DNA from: Petasospora fabianii
Taxonomy: Eukaryota > Ascomycota > Saccharomycetes > Phaffomycetales > Wickerhamomycetaceae
NCBI GenBank assembly: GCA_022641835.1
Contig: CP048715.1
Location: forward strand, 2,790,001 to 2,854,000
Direction: 5' to 3'
DNA: 64,000 nt
This document shows positions 10,304 through 18,947 of this stretch, piece after piece; positions within the stretch are counted from its first letter, which is position 1, and every line of letters starts with the position of its first letter. The notes below the pieces were generated by a model. The model saw only the letters and a list, made by a program, of their open reading frames with translations. It was not told the DNA's origin and did no database searches. Made by a program: the position numbers and the translations under genes.

Positions 10304-13300
10304 ATGCCCCTTCACTGGTCGCTGCCTCTGTTTGAGCAGCTGTACGCTTCAATCCAGCAACAGCGCTGCGATGTGGCCCTGTTTAAGTCTCTCAAGGATG
10401 ATCTCATCAACCTCACACGTTCACCGGCAAAGTCTCCCAACAGTAGGACAGAGCTCGAAAAGGGCAAGCTCAAGTTCAGTGATGGGCTCGAATATGAGCT
10501 CAACGACTCATTCAAGTTCAGTGCTGCAACTCTCAGCGATGAATTGAACCTTGACGAAGTGGCAGCTGCCGAGATTCTAAGCAGCGCCGAGGGATCTGGT
10601 AATGCTCTGCTCGACAGCGCAAAGGCTGCTCACTACCTCCGTAAACAACACATTCTCAGCATTGTCAGTTACGTATTCAATTGTGATGATCAGCAGCTCA
10701 TCAAAGAACTATGGTCCGAGAAGTTCGTCGATGACCTCATGGAGGCGTTCAAGTTTGTCCACGAGGAGCTCAAAAGCATACATCAATCCGTTGCAAGAAC
10801 GAGGTTTGTTGGCGACTACAGCGCTGCTGACTTCCAACTAAAACTCACATTTAGAAGGGATTTCTTGAACCAGCAACACGAGATGCTGGGTGAGATCTTG
10901 TACGGCCTTGTCTCTCAGAACTTGATCAACAAAACCAACTTTGTTCGCTTCCTCGACTTTGCTTCATCATTCGACATTGACGATATCTTCATCACACACC
11001 TTCTTCCAGCTTTGTTCCTGTTCTGTTCCAAATTGGATAAACTTAGAGAGGATGATGTGAAGGTTCTTCATAGTGATCTTCTCAAAGCCCTCAAGGACTC
11101 TGACATCTATCAACGTCCAGTTAAGCTCATCGTGATTCTCGTCTTCATCACATATTTCATCAATTGGTGCAAAGCATCCAATGACAGAATCAATGCCTTC
11201 GACTTCGACATTGCTATTGAGACACCGATGACAACCGCTGTTCAGCTTGGCGCCATCGAGCAGCTCCTCATTATCTGTGCCGAGACATCAGATAACGATT
11301 TCGAGCTCTTCTACGACCTTAGATCACTTCTGGAGCAGCACCTTCCAAGACTCGTGCCAAAGAGAATTCTCGACATCAACGAAGATGAAACCAAGAAAGT
11401 TCGCTCGCAAGATCCGCAGGCAGCTCCTGTGTACATTGTCACCAAGGCTTACAAGCTTTCTGAAAACTTATCAACGCTTCTGACGGAAACTATTCACAAC
11501 TTTGTCCAGTGCTTCATCTTTGATGCTGCGTTCCTCTTGATCAAGATCAAGGACTCTGAAGAAGACTCGTTACTATCTGGAGAGGACTCGCTACTTGATG
11601 ACATCTCCAAGAAAGCTGATCTCGAGAGATTCTACCTCGCAGTCTACTACCTCTACGCCAATCGTGAAGATCTCATATCCACATTCTGGGAAGACAGAGA
11701 ATCCAACGCATACGGCTTTATTGAATGGGCATCCAAGGGTGACGATCTGTTAATGAGATCAACATTCCTCGTCATGTTGTCCGCCTTGACCAAAGGTGAG
11801 GAGAATGCCAATCACGTCTATCACTTCATTGCCAACTCCGACAAGGTGTCTTGGTCCGTTATCATCAACATCTTGAACGCACACATAGAGGCAATCTTTA
11901 AGTTTGAGGCTAGTGGTGATGACAAGGATCTCAATGAGGAGACCATTCTCTCAATTTCGTCATACTTCACCCTCATCTACAAGGTTGCCGAAAACAACAC
12001 AGCTGCTAAAGACTTGTTTGACTTGTCCTTGTACGACACACTTTTCCTTTTCATCAAACTTGACACCCCATTGATTGGTGCTGTGCTACATGTACTAGGT
12101 GCTTTGGTCTCTGAAAACACTGACAGAAGAACCATCATTTGGGAAAGATTGGACCAATGGTTGTTTGCCCAGGATGGCTCTATCGATGAGTGCTTCCAAT
12201 CGAGACTCGTTGCATTCCCAGACATACTGGGCTTTGTTCATCTCATTGAAGTTCTGCTCAGACCAAGATCCACATTTGGAAAGTTCACACTGCCATATCC
12301 ACAGAACCTTGGTCATCCATACAGAAAGCCAGGTCTCACGCCATACCTGGACTTCCTATTGTCCAATGTGTTCTTCTATTCACCGTCCCTTTACTTTGCT
12401 GAAAAGGTTGCGCTCCAAGACCCAATCTTGCGAATTATTGATCATTGTCTTTCCTCGTTCGACCCAAAAATAATATTGAACTCCTTCCCGGCCGGTGTTG
12501 ATCTCAACAAGGTTGTTTCTACTGGTGAATTTACGACCTACACTCAAGCCAGCTCAGCACCAATCGTGATGAACTACCTCTTTCAGGAGAAGATCTATAC
12601 CACGCTCCTTGATATCACATCTACTGGCTTTGACAATATTTGTGACAAATCCTTCGATGAAAAGCAGGTTCAAGTTGTCGACCTTTCTCTCCAGATCATT
12701 GAGAAAGTGCTATCATTAGAGGTTACATATATTGATGAGCTTCTTCCAATTCTCAAGAAGGATAACAGATTTTTCATGCCTTCTAGAGTCGGCACACATG
12801 GTCTCAGCTCATTCTACGACGCCATCTTGTTCAACCTGCCTGTCGTTGCCCACATCGCTCTCTACATTGGCTCTTCTCACCTTCCGATTGCCGACAAATC
12901 CATCAAGCTTATGACTAGATTTTCAAAGTCTTCTCAGTTTGGTTCCAACAATCCAAATGGCGCCGGCAAGACTAAGCTGCTTACCATCATGGATAGCGTC
13001 AATGAGTCTTTGAGAATCAAGGTAAACATGATCAACCAACTTGAGTCTGAAATCACATCTGCTGAGAATCTGGCTCTGAAAACTCAGATTCTTGACTTCT
13101 TGAACATGAACTTGTCTGTGTCATCTCGCAAAATCACTGTTGCTCACTTTTTGCTTGGATTTGACTTTTCGAATGGCCTGTCTCTGGGCTCCAAGTCCTC
13201 CTTATCTATGATTGCTTCCAAGAAATCTCTCTTCAAAATGTTGCTCTTTGTTCTTGAGTCCAGCTTATTGACCATCGACACTACCAACATTGACTATGCT

Positions 13301-15277
13301 CCAATGAGACTTGCGTCGTTGTCACTCGAGATTGTATTGAAGCTTTGCAGAAACCCACTCAGCTCAGGCATCGTTCTCGAATTCCTCAGCGAGTACGGCT
13401 TGCTCAAAACCCTACTCAATACTCCAAGAATTGATCAATCGACTCAGTGGAACAAGGAGAAATTTAACCCATTGATTTCATCAAAGACGGCCTTCAACGG
13501 TGGTCCAGCCATGGGTGCATTTCTGTCGTTGTTGAAACAGAGAAGTTTGGTTCTTCAGTACTTGAGCTTGGAACTACACAGAACCTCGGCTGAGGGCTCG
13601 ATATCGAAGACAAACCACTACATTGACCTCTTAATTGATGGCTATGGTGTTTTTGCTGGTCCTCCTAAGGTGCTGTCTTTCTTGGATGTCCTTGAGCTCT
13701 CACTTGATGACGTGTCTACTATTCCAGAGGATGATTTGCACGTCTTCAATTCTGTTGACCTGGCTTTGGACTTGAACAAGATCTCACCAACTATTAACTG
13801 TGATGGTCCTATTTTCAACCTAGAAGATGTTGATGCCTTGCTTGATTTGCACTTGCGCTCCAAGTGGGTTGATGGCTCATATAAGACTGACGAGCAGGCT
13901 AAGGCTAAGGAGCAGGAGATTGAAACATTCAAAAGCGAGTTGAAGAGAGCTGACTCCAAGCTGTCGGTGTTATCCAATGCTTTGGTTCCAGTTCCAAGCT
14001 CCATCAAGAGTAATGAGTCGGAGGCTGCTGAAGAGAAGGATGCTATCAAGACCAAGTTGACAAACTTTTTGTCCTACAACAAATTCAAAACTTTCCAGCT
14101 TGCTTCCTTGCATTCCTGGGTTCAGCTAATTCAGGTCATTGTCACTGATGGTAAGATAAATCCAATCAAGAGATCAAACTTCATTTTGGAGGTGTTCCAG
14201 AGTATCATCCCACGTATCAACGACTACGTTGAACAAGACATCCTCTATGCTGAGGAGTTGGTATCGCTGTGTGTCTCACTTTACGACATTTACCACCAGG
14301 ACAGAAAGAGCACTGAGGATGGGGAATCCAACGTTGTTGATGCCTATGAGAGACTCTACCCATTGTTCAAGACGGCTATTCATGGTATTCTCAGTCCTGC
14401 TTCTTCTATCACCCTTCGCTCTGATCTCTACGTTCTAGGTAACAAGTACCTGTCGTGGATCTTGAAGCACAAGGATACATCAAAGGAGATTTTGCAGTCA
14501 ATCAAGCTCTCAAGTGATCGTCTCATTACTGTCATCTGCAACGATGCCATCAGTGGCGAAGGACCAACACGAATCACTGGTATTCTTCTCCTGGAGTCTC
14601 TCTTCCAGCTTTCTAACATCAACCAGTTGAACTTTGTTCTGGACACTCTTGTGAAGAACAATTTGTTGCTTCTTCTTGTGAAGTCCATCAAGAGGGCTGA
14701 CGATACATTGCTTCTCTCGTATGAGTCCAAAATCTCCCTCGATGCCTTACTCTATGAGCTCACTGCATTCAAGGCCATACTTTCATTCCTTATCAGGGTT
14801 GCAGAGACCCGTCATGGTGCCCAACAACTTCTTCAGAGTGAAATCTTCCAGACAATCAAGTCTTGCCAGTTCTTGTTGATCGATCCGGATCTCGGTATCG
14901 AGCTTGTCTTTGGTGAGACAAGTGTTCAAAACTCCACTTTTGTCAAGGTCAACTTGAGCTTGGACACACCGTTATCCTTGGCTACCTCTCCAAATGGTGT
15001 TTCGTTGTTTGAGCTATTCATTCCAACTTTCCAGCTTGTCTCTGCCATCTTGCTCAGTACATCATCTGAGAACAAGCCGGTGATTCATCAGGTGAGAAAC
15101 CTGTTGAAGCATTTCAAGAAGTTGATTGTGGGTGTGCTAAAAAGAGATATGCTTGTTGAGTCTAAGAAAGAGAAGGATGTGTACAGTCAAGAAGGTTCCA
15201 AGGGATCAAGCTTGAAGGAATTGGTGAATCTTCTTGTCTTGTTGAGTACATTGACAAAGTTCGACCCAGAGGAGTGA
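10304..15277 (+). CDS. NUP192: nucleoporin Nup192 (inner ring scaffold)
   Basis: Nup192 is a large alpha-solenoid of the nuclear pore inner ring that binds Nic96 and Nup53. The protein is 1657 residues, against 1683 in S. cerevisiae. Near the N-terminus, SRTELEKGKLKFSDG and ATLSDELNLDEV match yeast Nup192. They are followed by KFRRDFL-type and EILYGLVSQNL segments; a CTG codon falls on a conserved leucine here. The frame is open upstream to 10235, but the first ATG is at 10304, and MPLHWSLPLFEQLYASI aligns with the family start. The rest is helical and leucine-rich with few low-complexity runs. It converges on NSP1, another pore gene, with 122 bp between stops. Confidence 0.94.
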   Translation: MPLHWSLPLFEQLYASIQQQRCDVALFKSLKDDLINLTRSPAKSPNSRTELEKGKLKFSDGLEYELNDSFKFSAATLSDELNLDEVAAAEILSSAEGSGNALLDSAKAAHYLRKQHILSIVSYVFNCDDQQLIKELWSEKFVDDLMEAFKFVHEELKSIHQSVARTRFVGDYSAADFQLKLTFRRDFLNQQHEMLGEILYGLVSQNLINKTNFVRFLDFASSFDIDDIFITHLLPALFLFCSKLDKLREDDVKVLHSDLLKALKDSDIYQRPVKLIVILVFITYFINWCKASNDRINAFDFDIAIETPMTTAVQLGAIEQLLIICAETSDNDFELFYDLRSLLEQHLPRLVPKRILDINEDETKKVRSQDPQAAPVYIVTKAYKLSENLSTLLTETIHNFVQCFIFDAAFLLIKIKDSEEDSLLSGEDSLLDDISKKADLERFYLAVYYLYANREDLISTFWEDRESNAYGFIEWASKGDDLLMRSTFLVMLSALTKGEENANHVYHFIANSDKVSWSVIINILNAHIEAIFKFEASGDDKDLNEETILSISSYFTLIYKVAENNTAAKDLFDLSLYDTLFLFIKLDTPLIGAVLHVLGALVSENTDRRTIIWERLDQWLFAQDGSIDECFQSRLVAFPDILGFVHLIEVLLRPRSTFGKFTLPYPQNLGHPYRKPGLTPYLDFLLSNVFFYSPSLYFAEKVALQDPILRIIDHCLSSFDPKIILNSFPAGVDLNKVVSTGEFTTYTQASSAPIVMNYLFQEKIYTTLLDITSTGFDNICDKSFDEKQVQVVDLSLQIIEKVLSLEVTYIDELLPILKKDNRFFMPSRVGTHGLSSFYDAILFNLPVVAHIALYIGSSHLPIADKSIKLMTRFSKSSQFGSNNPNGAGKTKLLTIMDSVNESLRIKVNMINQLESEITSAENLALKTQILDFLNMNLSVSSRKITVAHFLLGFDFSNGLSLGSKSSLSMIASKKSLFKMLLFVLESSLLTIDTTNIDYAPMRLASLSLEIVLKLCRNPLSSGIVLEFLSEYGLLKTLLNTPRIDQSTQWNKEKFNPLISSKTAFNGGPAMGAFLSLLKQRSLVLQYLSLELHRTSAEGSISKTNHYIDLLIDGYGVFAGPPKVLSFLDVLELSLDDVSTIPEDDLHVFNSVDLALDLNKISPTINCDGPIFNLEDVDALLDLHLRSKWVDGSYKTDEQAKAKEQEIETFKSELKRADSKLSVLSNALVPVPSSIKSNESEAAEEKDAIKTKLTNFLSYNKFKTFQLASLHSWVQLIQVIVTDGKINPIKRSNFILEVFQSIIPRINDYVEQDILYAEELVSLCVSLYDIYHQDRKSTEDGESNVVDAYERLYPLFKTAIHGILSPASSITLRSDLYVLGNKYLSWILKHKDTSKEILQSIKLSSDRLITVICNDAISGEGPTRITGILLLESLFQLSNINQLNFVLDTLVKNNLLLLLVKSIKRADDTLLLSYESKISLDALLYELTAFKAILSFLIRVAETRHGAQQLLQSEIFQTIKSCQFLLIDPDLGIELVFGETSVQNSTFVKVNLSLDTPLSLATSPNGVSLFELFIPTFQLVSAILLSTSSENKPVIHQVRNLLKHFKKLIVGVLKRDMLVESKKEKDVYSQEGSKGSSLKELVNLLVLLSTLTKFDPEE

Positions 15278-15399
15278 TTAGATGAGCTATTATTATGATC
15301 TTGCACTGTACAGTACAAAATAAAGTTATTAATGGCTAAACAGCTTGTATTCACTATGGTACACCGTCATATTCTTTTGTCGTAGCGTGGTCGATGTGG

Positions 15400-17214
15400 T
15401 CAGAGACCAAGGTTCTTGAACTGATCAAGCTTGGTATTCACATCATCAGAGTTCTTCTGTATTTTGTTGAGAGCATCTAGATGGGTATTGAGGAGTTTGA
15501 CGATCTGGTACAGTGTGTTGTCATCCTCCGGCGTAGCGCCATCCTTTGATGAGAGGCCGTTGGCCTTATTGAAAGAGTCACTAACCTCGTTAATCTCACC
15601 AATAAGAGAGGACAAGTTGAGACCGAGTGTGTTCAAGTTTTCATCCAAGAGCTCTGCTGTACGGTATGCTTGCTCTCTCTTCTGGTCATTTGTGATGACC
15701 GATGTGTCTCTCTGCTGATTGTTTGACGACAACACCTCAGAGAGGAGTGTCTCAGCCTTTGACTCGTAGTTGTCAAGGAATGTCTCAAGTTCTGATTGTT
15801 GTCTCTCGACATAGAGTAGTTGTTGTTCAACTTTGTTCTGTGTCTGTTCTGCAGCAACAACGTCTGTGTATAATTGACTGATCTTCTCACCACCATCGAC
15901 CAAGACTCGGTCCCACTCGTTGATCTTTGTAGAGTATGTCTGGAAGTCAGTGGAGGCCTTTGCTAGTTCACCTGACCACTTTGTTATCATATCCTCGAGC
16001 GTCTTGTTATCAAGAGACACTGGTTTTGGTTCGACGGTCTTCGATGCCTCCTTCTTTTCGTCACGATCAATCACACTGCTGGAGAAGCTAACAGTCTTCT
16101 TCTCCTTATCCTCATCTTCCTTCTTCTTCTCCTCTGGCTTGGCACCAAACAACGATGGCTTGGAGGCATCTGATTTGGTTTCAGCTGGCTTGGTTTCAGT
16201 TGGCTTGGTTTCAGCTGGCTTTGCCGCACCGAACGAGAAGCCACCAGTAGCGGTAGTGCCAGCTGCATCCTTCTTTTCATCGGCCTTGGCAGCTGGCGCA
16301 TTGAATGAGAACCCAGAAGAAACCGTGGTTTGGTCCTTCTTGTCTCCCCCAAGTGAGAATGCTGGAACTGCTGGCTTGCTTGCATCGGTCTTAGTCTCAG
16401 CTGGCTTAGCGGCGCCGAAAGAGAATCCACCGGTGGAGGAAGTTGGGGCGGAGTCCTTCTTCTCCTCTGGCTTGGATCCACCGAGAGAGAAGTTCAATCC
16501 ACCAGCTGGCTTTGATTCAACTGGCTTGGCACCACCGAAGGAGAAACCACCAGTAGTGGCTGCTGGCGTCGTTGTGGAAGCTGGGGCAGTAGCACCAAAG
16601 CTAAACGAAGGAGCAGCGGCTGGCTTAGACTCAGACGGCTTAGACGTACCGAAAGAGAATGAATTAGTGGATGCAGCTGGGGCATTGTCTGTCTTAGCAG
16701 CACCAAATGAGAATGATGGTGTCGCAGCTGGGGTAGCTGTATTAGAAGCTGGCTTTGACTCAGCTGGTTTGGCAGCACCAAAACTGAATGGTGAAGAAGC
16801 AGCGCCAGTGGATGCAGCAGCCGTTGAATCAGCAGGCTTGGAGTTTCCGATCGAGAATCCACCAGATGGTGCAGCTGACGTATTTGTCGAGGATGTACCG
16901 AACGAAAAGGACGGCTTGTCTGCTGGCTTGGAGGCACCGCCGAAGTTGAATCCTGTTGAACCAGTAGATGAAGAGCCACCAAAGAGGGAGCCACCAGTAG
17001 ATCCTGCCGGCTTGTTGGATCCTGATGATGCACCAAAAGAGAAGTTTAAGGCTGGCTTGGCGGAACCGGTGGAAGCTGGAGCGCCAAATGCTGGTGTAGA
17101 TGAGCCAACATTGAAGGCGTTAATGTTGTTGTTCTCCTTGCTTGGCGTGGATCCGAAAAGGGAGCCTGCACCATTGGCGTTTGTATTTCCGAAGAGCGAA
17201 TTGCCGTTGGACAT
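15400..17214 (-). CDS. NSP1: FxFG nucleoporin Nsp1
   Basis: Nsp1 lines the central channel of the nuclear pore with Nup49 and Nup57, and also joins the Nup82 complex. The 604 residues fall into two parts. Residues 1 to about 370 are disordered Ser/Ala/Lys/Pro with about ten FxFG units (SFSFGAAK and GGFSFGAAK types) and degenerate FSLG, FSIG and FSFN versions. Residues about 385-604 form the coiled-coil Nsp1_C domain, starting near SLDNKTLEDMITKWSGEL. It is shorter than S. cerevisiae Nsp1 (823) because there are fewer repeats. The ATG at 17214 opens MSNGNSLFGN. The opposite strand is open for 434 codons across the repeats, which I take as a by-product of the composition. It diverges from DIB1 across 213 bp. 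Confidence 0.96.
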   Translation of the reverse strand: MSNGNSLFGNTNANGAGSLFGSTPSKENNNINAFNVGSSTPAFGAPASTGSAKPALNFSFGASSGSNKPAGSTGGSLFGGSSSTGSTGFNFGGASKPADKPSFSFGTSSTNTSAAPSGGFSIGNSKPADSTAAASTGAASSPFSFGAAKPAESKPASNTATPAATPSFSFGAAKTDNAPAASTNSFSFGTSKPSESKPAAAPSFSFGATAPASTTTPAATTGGFSFGGAKPVESKPAGGLNFSLGGSKPEEKKDSAPTSSTGGFSFGAAKPAETKTDASKPAVPAFSLGGDKKDQTTVSSGFSFNAPAAKADEKKDAAGTTATGGFSFGAAKPAETKPTETKPAETKSDASKPSLFGAKPEEKKKEDEDKEKKTVSFSSSVIDRDEKKEASKTVEPKPVSLDNKTLEDMITKWSGELAKASTDFQTYSTKINEWDRVLVDGGEKISQLYTDVVAAEQTQNKVEQQLLYVERQQSELETFLDNYESKAETLLSEVLSSNNQQRDTSVITNDQKREQAYRTAELLDENLNTLGLNLSSLIGEINEVSDSFNKANGLSSKDGATPEDDNTLYQIVKLLNTHLDALNKIQKNSDDVNTKLDQFKNLGL

Positions 17215-17427
17215 GACTGTCTGAGGGCGGTTGGCTGTTGTTGTTGGAGAGAGAAGAGTTGATCCAGGACCCGTGTTGACTGTTGACCAGTTTGTTTACG
17301 TTTCGGTGTTGGCCAATTCTCGAAAATTTTGAGGGCTCGCGAATTGGTGGTGATGTTTGATCTCGCGGGTAGAGGAGTCAAAGACGGCAAATAGGCAGAG
17401 ATCCTGAGCAAATAACGAGAGTTCAAT

Positions 17428-18083
17428 ATGGGAAGTGTCTTCTTGAATCATCTACGTACAGGATGGTGAGTCAAACTATGTATTTTTTCCCGAAAGAATA
17501 AGCGTTCTAACAAGCAGACAGGCACGTTGATCAGTCCATCATCAGTGGTGAGTATCTCTCTGAACAGTGAATTTTTGGTGGCACAGCCTATCAACTAAAC
17601 CTTCCATTTCCACTCCCAATACCTTCACATACTAACAAACCTTCATAGAAGACGAACGACTTGTCGTAATACGATTTGGGCGCGATTGGGTAAGTTTACT
17701 CCTCTTACATTGATGGAACATTTAACACGATCAAAGCACGTACTAACAAATCTTCACAGGACAAAGACTGCATGCTTATGGACGAAGTATTGTATGACAT
17801 TTCCGAGAAAGTTGTGAACTTTGCTGCCATCTACCTCTGCGATATTGATGAAGTACCCGACTTCAACGAGATGTATGAGTTATATGACCCCATGACCATC
17901 ATGTTTTTCTACCGAAATAAGCATATGATGTGTGATTTCGGTACAGGTGATAACAACAAGATGAACTTTGTGGTTCAGGACCGACAGGAAATGATTGATA
18001 TAATCGAGACTATTTACAGGGCTGCGAGAAAGGGTAGGGGTCTTGTTGTGAGTCCCGTACAACATACTAGAAGAGGTGACTAA
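17428..18083 (+). CDS. DIB1: U5 snRNP protein Dib1 (Dim1/U5-15K), four exons
   Basis: Dib1 is a thioredoxin-fold protein of the U4/U6.U5 tri-snRNP that helps hold the spliceosome before activation. Joining 17428-17465, 17522-17547, 17649-17689 and 17760-18083 gives 142 residues, against 143 in S. cerevisiae. The joined sequence reads MGSVFLNHLRTGW, HVDQSIISEDERLVVIRFGR and DWDKDCMLMDE across the splices, then the highly conserved VNFAAIYLCDIDEVPDF and HMMCDFGTGDNNKMNF. Each junction falls inside a conserved run, so the exon map is firm. Only the last exon would be found without splicing. It is unusual for a budding-yeast gene this short to have three introns, and its product is itself a splicing factor. 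Confidence 0.96.
17466..17521 (+). other. DIB1 intron 1 (56 nt)
   Basis: The 5' splice site is GTGAGT and the 3' splice site ACAG at 17521. The branch site is the variant TTCTAAC at 17505-17511, 10 nt from the intron end. It interrupts the Trp13 codon (phase 2). AAG and CAG triplets also follow the branch site, but only the AG at 17521 keeps the conserved Trp-His-Val-Asp. Confidence 0.88.
17548..17648 (+). other. DIB1 intron 2 (101 nt)
   Basis: The 5' splice site is GTGAGT, the branch site TACTAAC at 17630-17636, and the 3' splice site ATAG at 17648, 12 nt after the branch motif. It interrupts a Glu codon after its first base (phase 1). Confidence 0.93.
17690..17759 (+). other. DIB1 intron 3 (70 nt)
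   Basis: The 5' splice site is GTAAGT, the branch site TACTAAC at 17741-17747, and the 3' splice site ACAG at 17759, 12 nt after the branch motif. Phase 0, between Trp and Asp of the conserved RDWDKDC segment. Confidence 0.93.
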
Positions 18084-18947
18084 TGAGCAATTTGTAATAT
18101 TGGCCATTGCTTCCAATAATGATTTAATGAAATTTATTCGAACAGTTTCATGTAGTTTCCAGTACATCTCACCATAAGCGCATTACCTTATAGTCGAAAA
18201 GATCATCTCTAAGAGGGGCCCCTTCAGATACCTTTTCTCCCTCACAGCTATATCCATATCGCTACCTCGCTCCTTGAGTGATTTAATGACGACGTAATCC
18301 TGAAATTGATTCCTTTTGCCATAGGCTGGTACAATTCCACAAGTTGAATACACTAAATGTTGGGGAACTGCTTTGAACTAATCATTACTGGCTCTCCTGA
18401 GCTTTTATGTAGAGAAAAGCACTGTTGCTTCCTGTAGGGCCCAATGTCAAGCGATTTTGCTTTCTAGGGATACCAAAGCCGTACTTTTGGGTCTGGGGAT
18501 GCAGAAGACGGGTCTGCCAGGTTTTACAATGAGGACTGTTAAGTTCGTGGTCTTGAACCCAGTGAGTGTCGCTCTATCAGGCAGCTTTACATCTCTCCTC
18601 AGAGAGAAGATAGCCAGTCTGTTGTCGTCTGGGCGGCTGTGCCTTCGTTGCAATTACACTATCTATATATACTAAGCACTGATACCCGGCAGCTATGAAT
18701 AAGCCTTTAACCAGCAGAAACAGTGTCGTGAGGAGTGCAAACGTCATAGTAATCTCAAGGCGGCTGTATGTTAACGATGGAGGGGGCATCACTTACGTAA
18801 GCGTATGCGCACGGCTTACATGAACGCTTACTCAGCCATTCTCGAAATTTTTTCCCTGGATTTGTCGTGGACTATAGTACTTGCAAGGTCTTCTTAATGC
18901 TGAACTACCCCATCTCCCAGATCTGTTCCCCATAATCACCATCCACC
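18084..18947. other. DIB1-SSZ1 gap with hairpin-rich segment
   Basis: This 864-bp gap is long for the window. It holds the DIB1 3' end and the SSZ1 promoter. I see no conserved protein. From about 18460 to 18640 several short inverted repeats follow each other: CCAAAG with CTTTTGG, GCAGA with TCTGC, and TCTCTC with GAGAGA inside CTATC with GATAG. Such a row of stems could be a small noncoding RNA gene, for example of the H/ACA class; an ACA triplet lies near 18656. No family-specific box confirms this. AGGGGCCCCT at 18213-18222 is a perfect palindrome. Confidence 0.3.

Noticed and set aside
15920-17224. 434-codon open frame antisense to NSP1
   Set aside because: It mirrors the FxFG repeats and its protein is a monotone Gly/Pro/Ala/Glu string without any domain; biased codons of NSP1 leave the reverse frame open.
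18500-18560. tRNA on the minus strand near GGTTCAAGACC
   Set aside because: The B-box core is present, but the T-stem has two mismatches and no acceptor stem pairs.
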